A program made the translations under genes and the position numbers. Positions 36,301-45,544 of a DNA stretch of 64,000 bases are shown piece after piece; the first letter of the stretch is position 1; each line of letters starts with the position of its first letter. The notes under the pieces were generated by a model, which was not told the origin of the DNA, ran no database searches, and saw nothing but the letters and a program-made list of their open reading frames with translations. Origin of the DNA: Bradyrhizobium diazoefficiens (GTDB taxonomy: Bacteria > Pseudomonadota > Alphaproteobacteria > Rhizobiales > Xanthobacteraceae); NCBI RefSeq assembly GCF_016616885.1, contig NZ_CP067102.1, positions 1,392,501 through 1,456,500 on the forward strand. Reading direction: 5' to 3'.

Positions 36301-36803
36301 TAGGTAAGCCACTCAATTCCGACGAAGTATCCGACGAGCAGAAGAAACTTGTCGACGACATCATTTACCTGCGTGGACGCATCATAACCTCGTATTCTCA
36401 AGTGGAGTTTCTTCTAGCTGACATCGCTGTCAAGTTGGAGCTGAAATTTCCCTACCGTATCGAGGCCAGGCTGAAAGCGGCCAAGCGAATTGCGGAGCGC
36501 GAGGGATTTGAAACCTACAAAGCCGAGCTGGATGAAGTGTGCGATGGCCTCGCTCAGTTCGACGATGTTCGAAAATTTATGGCTCACGGCTGGGCCAACC
36601 TCGAAGTCGATAAGCAGGGTAATCACAGATTCGAGCTTCGGATGTACGAACGAACTGGCGAAGGTCAGTTTGAGCTTATGAGCGCCACGTCCACGTGTGA
36701 GCGCCTGCTCGAAGCGGCAAACGACATCAATGCGTACACCGCGAAGGTGATTAACCTGTTTCACCGCATATATTGTGAAAAAGGATTGGAGAAGCCCGAG
36801 TAA
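36297..36803 (+). CDS. HEPN-like all-helical protein
   Basis: 168 aa, probably all alpha-helical (LVDDIIYLRGRIITSYSQVE, LKAAKRIAEREGFETYKAEL). Residues 92-97 are RKFMAH within DDVRKFMAHGWA, an R-x4-H arrangement typical of the catalytic motif of HEPN ribonucleases and of HEPN antitoxin/effector proteins. A HEPN fold is inferred from that motif and helix pattern only. It follows the ligD remnant and stands alone, so there is no obvious toxin or antitoxin partner. Confidence 0.6.
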   Translation: MIGKPLNSDEVSDEQKKLVDDIIYLRGRIITSYSQVEFLLADIAVKLELKFPYRIEARLKAAKRIAEREGFETYKAELDEVCDGLAQFDDVRKFMAHGWANLEVDKQGNHRFELRMYERTGEGQFELMSATSTCERLLEAANDINAYTAKVINLFHRIYCEKGLEKPE

Positions 36804-37609
36804 GGCCCTGCGAAGAGGGCTACCGCAGATGGTGTACTATTGGTCGCCCTGTGTGGGAAGCTAAAACAAACAGAAAATAAATGTCCGAGTAAACTAGCGC
36901 GGCCTAATTTTAGGTGATTATTGGTACGCCTCTCCTGGAGGTTCAAATGATCCAGATCAACGTTCTTAAACCCTGATTGAAAAGGGGCCCGGACGGTCAG
37001 AGATTGATCTTGCGCGGGCGCATCCACGGCAAAGCGTATCAGCAGCAGGTCAATTAAGAAATCGGATGCTGGTCGATAGCGGGCAGCTCGAACCGCGAGG
37101 CGATGGCGGGGTGAACGATCCTTACAGGTATTATCCAGAAATCTAGTAGCTCGGCACCCTGTGTGTCCGGCAGTCGTACGGACCATCCTTACCGGTACCC
37201 TTGATGTTCGCATTGTAATACTGCCCCATCAAAGGGGCCGACAGCATCGTGTCTAGGTAGCCTTCGCAAGCGGACGGCCGACATCGTCACCTTCACTGTG
37301 TTCATGACGCGTCCGGAAATCAACCAGGCGCCCGCTCGCCGCCGTCCGGCTCTCAATTACAGTGAGCGCACTGCCGGCGCGCCCTTGACGAATTTAGTGA
37401 GCCAGCGAGCGGCGGCTGACGATCGTTCCGGATGGCCGTGGCAGAAAGGAATTTTGGCCTTGCCTACCTGCGAAGTGAATGTCAAACTCTACCTGTAGTT
37501 TACGCATTTGACCTTACACTGAAAAGGTTTTGCCCCGCTTGGCGGCTGGCGTCCGGATGGGCGGATTCCCCATCCCTTCGATTTGACCCGAGTTTTTAGG
37601 AGCATCCCC
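36804..37609. other. Long intergenic stretch (800 bp)
   Basis: No frame with motifs or consistent codon pattern. The last ~30 bp hold AGGAG (37598-37602) for the LOG-family gene. The rest reads as degenerate DNA. Confidence 0.4.
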
Positions 37610-38704
37610 TTGGATTACGAATTGCCCACCGATTTGTATTCTTCCGAAGATCTTCTGCGCGGCTACGATCCAACTTCGAGGATGGGACTGGCGGAGGCTT
37701 GGGATTTCCGGGTCTTCCGACAATATGTCGCTGACGGCGCTGACAACCCGGCGACTCTGAACGTGCGGAGGAAGCAGGCCGGCCACGATGCCAACATATC
37801 TGACGCGCTAAGGCGCTTCCTGACGCAGGAGACGCCAAAGCTTGTCGGCATTATGGGTGGGCACGAGCTGTCACGGGCCGAACCGGCCTATGCGACGGTA
37901 GCAAGCCTGGCGCGTTACCTGACTGAACAGGGCTTTATGATCGTTACGGGCGGCGGCCCCGGTGCGATGGAGGCCGCCCACGTCGGCGCAACTTTCGCAG
38001 GCGCCGACGATGCGGACTTCACAGCGGCGCTGTTCACCCTCGGGAAGGAGCCCCTGCTTCCTGTGCTGGATCAGCTCGTGACCAGCGACGGGGGGATCGC
38101 GCCGGGCCACGAGACGCAATTCGACGACGCGAGGCGCTGGATCAACGCCGCTCTGGACGCCAGGAAGCGTGCACCGGCCAAGCCGAGCCTCAGCCTCGGT
38201 GTGCCCACCTGGCTCTATGGTCAAGAGCCGACCACGCCCTTTGCGACGCATTACGCCAAGTTCATCCTCAATAGCATTCGCGAGGAGACGCTGATCACCA
38301 ACTCGCGCGCCGGCATTGTCTACGCGCGGGGCAGCGGCGGCACGATGCGCGAAGTCTTCGAGGACGCCGAGCGAAACTGTTACGTCCCCGACGCAAAATC
38401 GTTCACGCCAATGATCTTCTTCGACGAGGATCGCTATTGGCAATGCGATGCCGAATACGATGCAAATGGTGATCCCATCCCCTCCAAGAAAGGCGTCAAG
38501 GTCGACGATACCGTCCGCAACCTGTTGGCGAGGGCTCGCAAGAAGGACGGCGCGGCCTGTCTGCTCAAGGTGAGGTTCACGGTGGACGCGAAGGAGATCG
38601 GGGATGTGCTGCGGCTCCATTCTGGCATAGCGCTGCAGAACTTGATGTTTGCGCTGGCCGACGAGCCGATGAAGGTGTCGACCAGCTTCCTGAGCAGGGC
38701 CTGA
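37610..38704 (+). CDS. LOG/SLOG-family (lysine decarboxylase-like) nucleotide-binding protein
   Basis: 364 aa from a TTG at 37610, which has AGGAG 7 bp upstream; an alternative TTG is at 37583. The Rossmann-like SLOG motifs are KLVGIMGGHELSR, MIVTGGGPGAMEAAH and YARGSGGTMREVFEDAE, the last replacing the classical PGGxGT-E motif of LOG phosphoribohydrolases. LOG enzymes cleave nucleoside monophosphates, whereas SLOG proteins in conflict systems sense or cut nucleotide ligands. It is longer than cytokinin-type LOG (about 190 aa) and may have extra domains at both ends. First of four co-directed genes. Confidence 0.8.
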   Translation: MDYELPTDLYSSEDLLRGYDPTSRMGLAEAWDFRVFRQYVADGADNPATLNVRRKQAGHDANISDALRRFLTQETPKLVGIMGGHELSRAEPAYATVASLARYLTEQGFMIVTGGGPGAMEAAHVGATFAGADDADFTAALFTLGKEPLLPVLDQLVTSDGGIAPGHETQFDDARRWINAALDARKRAPAKPSLSLGVPTWLYGQEPTTPFATHYAKFILNSIREETLITNSRAGIVYARGSGGTMREVFEDAERNCYVPDAKSFTPMIFFDEDRYWQCDAEYDANGDPIPSKKGVKVDDTVRNLLARARKKDGAACLLKVRFTVDAKEIGDVLRLHSGIALQNLMFALADEPMKVSTSFLSRA

Positions 38705-38747
38705 CAGACAAACGGTCAAATGGCCATCGAGGGGAGGAGACATCGCA

Positions 38748-40526
38748 ATGCCGGTTGCGGTTTCGAATACAGTCAATGGAATTCAGATACGAGCAACTGC
38801 CTATCATGGTTGCGACGACGTCCAGCTCTTTTGGCGCGTCTCCAGCGGTGGGGCTTCGGACGTGCCGATCCCGGGATGCCTGGGCTTCATGATTGAGCGT
38901 CAGCGCCAGGTGGGTGGGAATTGGTCGCCCACGGAGATCCTGCGCAATCGCGTGGGCTTCACCGATCAGCCGGCCGCCGATGGCGCTGACGACGCAAACA
39001 GCTCACGGCCGTCGAACGTATGGCCGTTCCAAAGATACGAATGGACGGATCACGGCGCCAACAACGGCCAGACGGTCCGCTATCGCATCAACGCGGTGGG
39101 ATCGTCCGGGGAGGGCATTGTCGGAGAAAGTACGCTGGTATCCTTGGCGGATTCCGGCTGGACCGAAGCCATCGAGGTGAATGGCCAGGCCGGCAACGGC
39201 ATAGAGGCGTATTTCAATCGTGGCTTCGTCATGTCTCAATTCGTCGCACGCATCGCGCGTGAGAAGAACTGGAAACCGCGCGACATCAAGGATCACATAG
39301 CCGACCTCGAAGAGCCTTTGAGGCGATTTCTGTCGGGTGAACTTCGGTTGGCGCTCTTGCGCTTGCTCGATGAAGTCATCGGGGATCCCAGACTGGAGCT
39401 TTATCTGGCGATTTACGAGCTGTCAGATGAGGAACTGATCGCGCGGCTGAAGCTTTTGAAGCGGCGCGCACACCTGGTCCTCTCGAATGGCTCCGACAAA
39501 GGGGGCGACGGCAACGCGGATGCCCGCGAGGAGCTGAAAGCAGCCGGCGTTGACGTCCACGACAGGATTCTCGGCTCGAAGGGCCTGGGGCACAACAAGT
39601 TCGCCATCGTTGTGTCCACCAAAGGCGACGTCGCAATGAAGGTTTGGACCGGAAGCACGAATTGGGCGCCGACCGGCCTCTGCACCCAGGCCAATAACGG
39701 AATTTTGTTTGTCGACCCAAAGATCGCCGGATTGTATTTCGAGCAATGGGGCCGTCTGAAAGATGCTGGCAGCGACTTCACGCCGGATCTCGTGGGCGAC
39801 AACGCCAAATCGCCCCGTCCGGCGAACGGGACAGACGTCTGGTTCACCCGGGTCCGAAACAAGTCGAAGAAGAATGTCGGGAAGGGTATCGACATCGAGG
39901 CGCTCATCGAGCTCGTGACGGGCGCAAAGGACATGATCCTCTATGTGATGTTCCAGCCCGGTCCCGACCCACTCGCTGATATCGTCGTAAGGGCCTCAGA
40001 GATCTACGTCAGGGGTGTCGTCAGCACCGTCACGTCGGATAACCGCGAAAAATTCTCGCTGAGAGGTGTCGATACCGAGTCCCATGAATTTGAGACGGCT
40101 CTGGTGCAGCCCGAAGGCGTCGTGAAGTCCTTTTCGGACTGGATTGGTGAGGTGACGCGCAATCAGTTTCTGTTTCCCAACCAGAATCCGGGCATCGGTC
40201 ATGCGATTACGCACTCAAAAATGATTGTGATCGACCCCTTTTCAGACGACTGCAAGGTCGTCACCGGATCCCACAACTTTTCCGGCTCCGCCAGCGAGCA
40301 GAACGACGACAACTTTGTCGTGGTGCACGGCAATCGATCGCTGGCGGAGGCGTATAGCGTCGCCTGTCTTGCCACATATGAGCACTATTCCTGGCGTGCC
40401 TACGTCAAGCGGCAGTTCGATCAGGGCAAGGTACCGTGGTCGCACTTGTCGGACGATCCCGCGTGGCAGGGCCGCTATCTATCCGTTTCGCGCAAGAAGC
40501 ACCTGGCAGTATGGTGTCCACAGTAG
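38748..40526 (+). CDS. Phospholipase D-like protein with two HKD motifs
   Basis: 592 aa; GGAGGAG precedes the ATG. Two catalytic HKD motifs are visible: LGHNKFAIVV with GSTNW, and ITHSKMIVIDPFSDD with TGSHNFSGSAS. The N-terminal ~150 residues have a fibronectin-like beta pattern (DHGANNGQTVRYRINAVGSS). There is no clear signal peptide. PLD enzymes hydrolyse phosphodiesters of phospholipids or nucleic acids, and the substrate here is unknown. It is co-directed with the LOG-family gene (43 bp gap) and with two small genes downstream. Confidence 0.88.
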   Translation: MPVAVSNTVNGIQIRATAYHGCDDVQLFWRVSSGGASDVPIPGCLGFMIERQRQVGGNWSPTEILRNRVGFTDQPAADGADDANSSRPSNVWPFQRYEWTDHGANNGQTVRYRINAVGSSGEGIVGESTLVSLADSGWTEAIEVNGQAGNGIEAYFNRGFVMSQFVARIAREKNWKPRDIKDHIADLEEPLRRFLSGELRLALLRLLDEVIGDPRLELYLAIYELSDEELIARLKLLKRRAHLVLSNGSDKGGDGNADAREELKAAGVDVHDRILGSKGLGHNKFAIVVSTKGDVAMKVWTGSTNWAPTGLCTQANNGILFVDPKIAGLYFEQWGRLKDAGSDFTPDLVGDNAKSPRPANGTDVWFTRVRNKSKKNVGKGIDIEALIELVTGAKDMILYVMFQPGPDPLADIVVRASEIYVRGVVSTVTSDNREKFSLRGVDTESHEFETALVQPEGVVKSFSDWIGEVTRNQFLFPNQNPGIGHAITHSKMIVIDPFSDDCKVVTGSHNFSGSASEQNDDNFVVVHGNRSLAEAYSVACLATYEHYSWRAYVKRQFDQGKVPWSHLSDDPAWQGRYLSVSRKKHLAVWCPQ

Positions 40527-40581
40527 CGTTCAATAAAAGCACTGCGGCGCTGAGTAGGGTACGCTATCCCTTCACTAGCGA

Positions 40582-40872
40582 ATGGTTTCACGAATGGAAT
40601 TGGACGCAAAGCCGCCTGTCGAAGGCGGGAATTTCCGGTTCACGATCCTGGGTGGCATTGGCGTGACCCGCATTACCGTCCGGCTGAGCGGGAAGGTGGT
40701 GCACGACAGCGATTGTCCCGACCCACCGTGTCACGAAGAGATGCGGATGCCGCAGGGCGTGGGCGGGGCAGAATTGGTCGTGATCGCCAAGGATTCGACC
40801 GGAAAGGTCCTGGAACGGAAATTCATTGTCGGCAGAACGGAAGGTCAGGCGGGCGGAGCCATGTCAGCCTGA
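40582..40872 (+). CDS. Small beta-rich hypothetical protein
   Basis: 96 aa (or 92 from the ATG at 40594). The sequence FRFTILGGIGVTRITVRLSG with ELVVIAKDSTGKVLERKFIV looks like an Ig-like or beta-sandwich fold, with two cysteines in SDCPDPPCHEE. There is no signal peptide. It lies between the PLD gene and a membrane protein gene, all on the same strand, so a partner of the PLD enzyme is possible. Confidence 0.62.
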   Translation: MVSRMELDAKPPVEGGNFRFTILGGIGVTRITVRLSGKVVHDSDCPDPPCHEEMRMPQGVGGAELVVIAKDSTGKVLERKFIVGRTEGQAGGAMSA

Positions 40873-40882
40873 GATCCTCTCC

Positions 40883-41311
40883 ATGAGCGCGCTTCAAGAG
40901 CTTTTTCAAGAGCTGTCCAAGCTTCAGCCGGCTACGTTGACAGTCGTAACAGCCGTCGTAGGTGCGACCGGCGCCGTGATCGTTGCCGTCGTTACAGGGG
41001 TGATCACCAAATTTGTCGTAGGTGCGCGCGACAGACAAGATCGAGAGGTCGAATGGCGTAAGCACGCAATCGAGCTCACCAAGCTCGACCTCGACCGGAA
41101 GCTCAAAACGCGAGCGCCGACAGACACACGGCCACTGAGGCCGAGCATCCTGGATTTCTTGGCCAACTATCGTGATCTGCAGGACCTCGACAAGGCCTCG
41201 CCGCGTGATCTTTATGCGACTATCCTGGCGATGCGGATCAAGAAGCAGACTACGACGACGCCCGAGCCGTCGCCCAAAGAGCCGCCCGCGGCTACCGAGT
41301 ACGAAGATTGA
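40883..41311 (+). CDS. Membrane protein with one transmembrane helix
   Basis: 142 aa; ATG at 40883, 8 bp after the previous stop. Residues ~17-45 form a hydrophobic helix (LTVVTAVVGATGAVIVAVVT), followed by a charged helical region (DREVEWRKHAIELTKLDLDR) and a Thr/Pro-rich tail (KKQTTTTPEPSPKEPP). No domain known. Convergent with the S1/P1 nuclease gene. Confidence 0.62.
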   Translation: MSALQELFQELSKLQPATLTVVTAVVGATGAVIVAVVTGVITKFVVGARDRQDREVEWRKHAIELTKLDLDRKLKTRAPTDTRPLRPSILDFLANYRDLQDLDKASPRDLYATILAMRIKKQTTTTPEPSPKEPPAATEYED

Positions 41312-41341
41312 CGGATCGTTCCCGCGAAAGTGTGTTTCTGA

Positions 41342-42373
41342 CTAGGGCCAAATGTGGTTCACGATCTCGGCGAGACGGGCTCCCGCCTTGGCAAGCTGCT
41401 GTCGCTTGATAGCATCCGCCGACTGAAGGTAGGCGACTCGATCCGAGAAGGAGATCGTCCACTTCCTGGGACCTATCTTCGTGTAGGTCACGTTCGACAT
41501 CGCCTGCTTTGCCACCGCGATCGTGTCCGTGGCCCAAATTGCCGACCAGTTCTCGATGCGATCCGTATCGGCCGGAACGGCCTTTGCGACGTTCACCAAG
41601 GCCAGGGGGGCGGTATCTCCCAGATCGGATGGGGTGTCGTCCCAGGCATGATGGAACGCGTCGCTTCCGACAGTGATGGCTTTATCGTGGATCCAGTTGC
41701 CGCCCGCAGTTTCGGTCGACGGGTTGATGGTGTGCGTGACGTCCGGATCGACCAGGCTTCCGTTGGGATCGAGGTAGGGCGCAGCGACATGAAGCGGCTG
41801 TGCCATGTCGCCCACGAGATGAGCGAGTATGAACAGAGCCTCCTTTTTGTCTTTGATGTCGAAGGGGGGCGGAGCCGGCCGGCCAAGCAGCACGGCGATC
41901 GCGGCGTTGGTAGCCGCGACCAGATCATGATCATTGGTACCTGCATAGTTTCGATCGAATTTGTCGCGCTGAACGGCCACGTCGTCGAAGTGGTACGTAT
42001 TGTGACAGCCGAGATTGGCGGTCGCGCTCGCGCCTTCCGGATAGACGCAATCGATCCAATTTCGGCCGGCATAATCGACCATGGCGTTGCGGTCGTTTGC
42101 GAAGGGGGTGCAGGGAGGTTCGTACCGCGGATCCACGACATAGGTGAGGCTGCCGTCGTTTTGCCTGTGCACGCTCTTCACGCAATCGAGCCATGGCCCC
42201 GCCTCCCGAAGGTCGACGCCCAGCAAGGTCTTCACCTGCTGCTTGGCATTCGGGGTCAGTAACTGGTCAGCAATCGACCCGACCAAGCGGTGTCCGTCGG
42301 GTCCCCAAGCGGATGCAGGTTTTGCCAAGAACAGGCTCAAGAGCACAACAATGGTGGCGGCAATTCTAGCCAT
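41342..42373 (-). CDS. S1/P1 nuclease, exported
   Basis: 343 aa from the ATG at 42373 (MARIAATIVVLLSLFLAKPA); the longer frame to 42535 is not family-like. Signal cleavage after ASA would leave the mature N-terminal tryptophan (WGPDGHRLVGSIA), which in this family supplies zinc ligands. Further zinc-binding motifs are YHFDDV, AHLVGDMAQPLHV and GGNWIHDKA. S1/P1 enzymes are periplasmic or secreted Zn-dependent nucleases and 3'-nucleotidases acting on single-stranded nucleic acids. It is the last gene of the run 44698 to 41342. Confidence 0.92.
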   Translation of the reverse strand: MARIAATIVVLLSLFLAKPASAWGPDGHRLVGSIADQLLTPNAKQQVKTLLGVDLREAGPWLDCVKSVHRQNDGSLTYVVDPRYEPPCTPFANDRNAMVDYAGRNWIDCVYPEGASATANLGCHNTYHFDDVAVQRDKFDRNYAGTNDHDLVAATNAAIAVLLGRPAPPPFDIKDKKEALFILAHLVGDMAQPLHVAAPYLDPNGSLVDPDVTHTINPSTETAGGNWIHDKAITVGSDAFHHAWDDTPSDLGDTAPLALVNVAKAVPADTDRIENWSAIWATDTIAVAKQAMSNVTYTKIGPRKWTISFSDRVAYLQSADAIKRQQLAKAGARLAEIVNHIWP

Positions 42374-42416
42374 GATCGGGATCCTCTCGTGGGAAAAGTT
42401 CGATACTTCGTTCGAT

Positions 42417-43124
42417 TCATGAGCCTGCGGTCGCGGCGATCGCGATTGTGTTGGCGAGCGCCTCTGCCATCCGGCGGGCGCTCCAGTCACTGTGGTGGAG
42501 GCGGTCGGGGTCGGTGGGATCGACCATCCGGTCAAAGGAGGTCCGTTCTGTCTCGTGCCACTGCTTCATCAATGCGAAGCGGTGAAACACGTTGACCGGG
42601 AAGCCGGACCGGCTGGCTGCTGTCTCAATCAATGTGACCATTCGGTGCGCTCGCTCCTCCATTGTCGGAGTGAGCACGGCCGGCACGTACTGAAGATCCA
42701 TCAGCACGACGTCCATCAATTCATTTGCGAACATCTCGAGACCGCGTTCGATCGCGGCGGCGGTGGCGTCCAGATCCTGGTTCTTCCAAACCGCGTTGGT
42801 ACCAACTTGCCAGACCACGACCGATGGTTTCTCGCCGAGTACGTCGCGTTCAATCCTTCGTAACTCGTCCGGAGCTTCTTCACCGCCGACCCCGCGGTTG
42901 AGAACATCGAAGTTTCTCCCCGGGAAGCTTGCTCGCAGTGCCCACTCGAGACGTTGCGGATAGGGCACGATGTCGCCTTCACCAGCCGTGGTGGACGAGC
43001 CGATCGCCACGATTTTGATCGCTCCGACGCCGGCCAGGCGTCCCGACAGCCACCGCATGTGGTGCTGAAACCGCATCGGTTGGGCCGGAATGGCGGCCTG
43101 ATCGACTTCGGGCATGAGGTTCAC
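42417..43124 (-). CDS. SGNH/GDSL hydrolase
   Basis: 235 aa. Block I is IVAIGSSTTAGEGD (nucleophile Ser near 43), block II NRGVGGEEAPDEL, block III WQVGTNAVW, and block V DRLHHSDWSARRMAEAL (Asp/His pair). These esterases act on acyl esters of lipids, sugars or peptidoglycan. There is no signal peptide. It overlaps the DUF2235 gene by 4 bp and precedes the nuclease by 43 bp, so the three are probably co-transcribed. Confidence 0.88.
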   Translation of the reverse strand: MNLMPEVDQAAIPAQPMRFQHHMRWLSGRLAGVGAIKIVAIGSSTTAGEGDIVPYPQRLEWALRASFPGRNFDVLNRGVGGEEAPDELRRIERDVLGEKPSVVVWQVGTNAVWKNQDLDATAAAIERGLEMFANELMDVVLMDLQYVPAVLTPTMEERAHRMVTLIETAASRSGFPVNVFHRFALMKQWHETERTSFDRMVDPTDPDRLHHSDWSARRMAEALANTIAIAATAGS

Positions 43125-44698
43125 CTACGCACTCGAGAGTTACGATGGAATTTGGCGTTGAAATGTGACGGGGCCATTACGCTAGAGGCGACCGACATGG
43201 TTGGCCTTTTCCCATTTGAACTCGCGTCATCAGCGACGCATTTCGGCGGCTGCGGAGCGCTTTGATCGAAGTAATGCCTGAAGTCCACGTGTACCCGCAT
43301 GTTGTCGGGAAGGTACGCCGCCATGCGGTCGAACAGCAGCACCAGGCCGACCTCGAACCGCCGATAGACCGATTTGTGTATTGGCGAGCTTGACGCACCG
43401 GTGTTTGGATCCACGGGAAGCTGACGCACGCCAGCCTTCAAGAATCCACCGGCCTGCTCGTTGTGTTGTTGGCCGGCAGGGTTTGGGAAAAGACGGAGGA
43501 CGCCGCCGTCATGCTTGAGCCCGTCTGGAATCAGCGAGGCGCCCGCGACCATCAAGTTCAGAGCCACGTCGGAGAGCCTGGCTTCGTTCTCCAGATAGCC
43601 CCCGCCGACATCGGCATGTACGCCCGGAAACCACACTTGTTCAAAGAACAGATTGCCTTGGGCATCGCGCCGATCTTGTTTCTCCGCCGTCGGCGACCAG
43701 GGCACTCGCTTGAAATCCGCACGGTTCTCGTCGATCGAGATCGCAAGTTTGGCGTAGCCGACATTCGGGTTCAAAGTGGTGTCGTAGAATTTGTGCTTCG
43801 GTGGTGCCAGGTGAAGCGTCAGCAGGCGCCTGGCTAAGCTGTAGCCCGGCAACGGCGGGGCCATCTTGAAATAGTTCATCAGAAAGCCGATCAGCGCGGC
43901 CGCGACGCCGAGGTAGCTCAGGATCCGAGCGGCCCATCCGGCCCAGGGGAAGTACGGCTCGAGCGCACGGCCTCCCCAATGCAGCCCCACCAGGACGGCG
44001 ATGCCAAGCGCCACGAGCGCGGGGCCGAGATATTTGTGACCGAGAGCCGCAACCGTATCGAAGACGCCGATGAAGTAGGGAAACACATTGGCCTGCTCGG
44101 TCTCGCCGACGGTCCGTGAACTCCCATGTTCGCGCCTGAATTTGCCTGCGATGAGGTCGCGTGTCTCGAGCAGGAACTGGCGGTAGCCCTTGGTGTCCTT
44201 CCGGCGATAGGAGGGGCAGAACTGATACACGTCCTTGACGGCGTGCTCGGCCAGCTTTTGCAGGCTCTTCGGATCGCGTCTCAGCGGTGAGCCGTCCGGC
44301 AAATGTTGCGGGATGCCGCAATAGGTCAAAACGCCGGCGACGGAACGCACCGTGTAGGCACCGCGACTGAACCCGATCAGATAGACGCGATCGTCGGGCT
44401 CATACAGGCTGATGATCGCGGCATAGCAGTCAACGATGTTGCGGGTGATGCCGAGACCCGTTGCCATGCTGGCGAGGTTGTAGAGCCATCGCATCCAGCC
44501 GATCTTGAAATGACCGCCGTCTGATGCCGAGCCGAGACCAGGATCATAGAAGGCGACCTGCTCCGAAGGCTCGACCTTGGTGTCGGGACCGACACGACAG
44601 GCCCGGTAGAGCTTGTAGACGTTGGTTCGGGCTTCGTCGAAATTGATGCCGCCGGCCTGTCCGGTGCCGTCGGAGAAAATGAGAATATTTTTCGGCAT
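43121..44698 (-). CDS. DUF2235 alpha/beta hydrolase (Tle1-like lipase family)
   Basis: 525 aa. It begins MPKNILIFSDGTGQAGGINF, the standard DUF2235 start, with the nucleophile motif VYLIGFSRGAYTVRS (109-114). DUF2235 includes the T6SS phospholipase effectors Tle1. Here a hydrophobic region near residues 215-275 (ALVALGIAVLVGLHWGGRAL and AARILSYLGVAAALIGFLMN) predicts two membrane helices, unlike soluble Tle1. The last ~40 residues are basic. No immunity or VgrG gene is adjacent, so a secreted effector is not supported. Confidence 0.85.
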   Translation of the reverse strand: MPKNILIFSDGTGQAGGINFDEARTNVYKLYRACRVGPDTKVEPSEQVAFYDPGLGSASDGGHFKIGWMRWLYNLASMATGLGITRNIVDCYAAIISLYEPDDRVYLIGFSRGAYTVRSVAGVLTYCGIPQHLPDGSPLRRDPKSLQKLAEHAVKDVYQFCPSYRRKDTKGYRQFLLETRDLIAGKFRREHGSSRTVGETEQANVFPYFIGVFDTVAALGHKYLGPALVALGIAVLVGLHWGGRALEPYFPWAGWAARILSYLGVAAALIGFLMNYFKMAPPLPGYSLARRLLTLHLAPPKHKFYDTTLNPNVGYAKLAISIDENRADFKRVPWSPTAEKQDRRDAQGNLFFEQVWFPGVHADVGGGYLENEARLSDVALNLMVAGASLIPDGLKHDGGVLRLFPNPAGQQHNEQAGGFLKAGVRQLPVDPNTGASSSPIHKSVYRRFEVGLVLLFDRMAAYLPDNMRVHVDFRHYFDQSAPQPPKCVADDASSNGKRPTMSVASSVMAPSHFNAKFHRNSRVRR

Positions 44699-44806
44699 TG
44701 CACGCTACCCCCCCAAAAAAGTGCGCCAATACCCTAGTTATTATCACAGATTGCGTAAGTCGAAGTGTGACCTGCCTTACTCTTGAAGCCCAGGACGGTT
44801 GCCTCG

Positions 44807-45544
44807 CTACTTGCCGTCGACAAGCTTGACGCCGATCCTGTCCGCGAGAATGACGACGTCTGCGTACACGGCGTCGATGGTCAGCAGATCCAGCGGAGCG
44901 CCCACGGGCGATAGATCCGCCGCGGCGACGCGATCGCCGAAGATCACGATCGCCAGAGCACGATCATCCTGGCGAGACACCCAGCAAAGTCCCTCGGCAT
45001 GGGAGCAAGCAGCGTGAATTGCTTCGGCCCATTTCCGGGTGTTCGGATACTCATTCTTTTCGGTATCGATGAGCTGACTGCGTGGAAGCCCAAGTCTCTT
45101 GAGTGCCGTCACGCTGAGATCGACGAGTTTGAGGTCTCTTTTCGGCGTCACCTGTGAATAAACGTGGCCGGCCAGCTTTTGCTTGTCGAAGGTCTTTAGT
45201 CCAGCGAGAAAAGGCACGTCATGAAAGACGGTTTCCATAGCGGCGCAATCGAAGGCCGTGCCGCCATAAAGAGTAGGGATGTTTGCGCCGGTTGAAGCTT
45301 TGATCGGACTGAACCGGGCATTGCCATGTGGGCCTGGATTGAATTGGCTGCTGTCATAGGCTTTTGGGTGGATCCGATGAATGACCTGGCCTTTCGGCCA
45401 GGTCATCATGTTCACCAGATTGGCAAGACCGGCGGGCGGAGCCGGCACGACCGAGAGTGGGGATGGGGAAGGCGGGGTTGGCCCAGACCTGGCGCCCTTC
45501 GTCCGGGCAGCCGGGCGGCGTATACCGGACTTCTTCTTAGCCAT
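44807..45544 (-). CDS. RES-domain toxin (NAD+-degrading)
   Basis: 245 aa. The RES triad is visible: Arg in VIHRIHP (57), Glu in CAAMETVFHDVPF (104) and Ser in GLCWVSRQDDRA (190). RES toxins such as MbcT and ParT degrade NAD+ or ADP-ribosylate targets and stop growth. An unusual Ala/Pro-rich N-terminal 45 residues (ARTKGARSGPTPPSPSPLSV) precedes the domain. The upstream Xre antitoxin gene overlaps it by 8 bp. Confidence 0.92.
   Translation of the reverse strand: MAKKKSGIRRPAARTKGARSGPTPPSPSPLSVVPAPPAGLANLVNMMTWPKGQVIHRIHPKAYDSSQFNPGPHGNARFSPIKASTGANIPTLYGGTAFDCAAMETVFHDVPFLAGLKTFDKQKLAGHVYSQVTPKRDLKLVDLSVTALKRLGLPRSQLIDTEKNEYPNTRKWAEAIHAACSHAEGLCWVSRQDDRALAIVIFGDRVAAADLSPVGAPLDLLTIDAVYADVVILADRIGVKLVDGK

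Noticed and set aside
41354..42262. 302-codon plus-strand frame
   Set aside because: Shadow of the S1/P1 nuclease gene, whose signal peptide and zinc motifs are clear on the other strand.
43121..44698. DUF2235 protein as a T6SS effector with immunity partner
   Set aside because: No VgrG, PAAR, adaptor or lipoprotein immunity gene is nearby, and the protein has predicted membrane helices.
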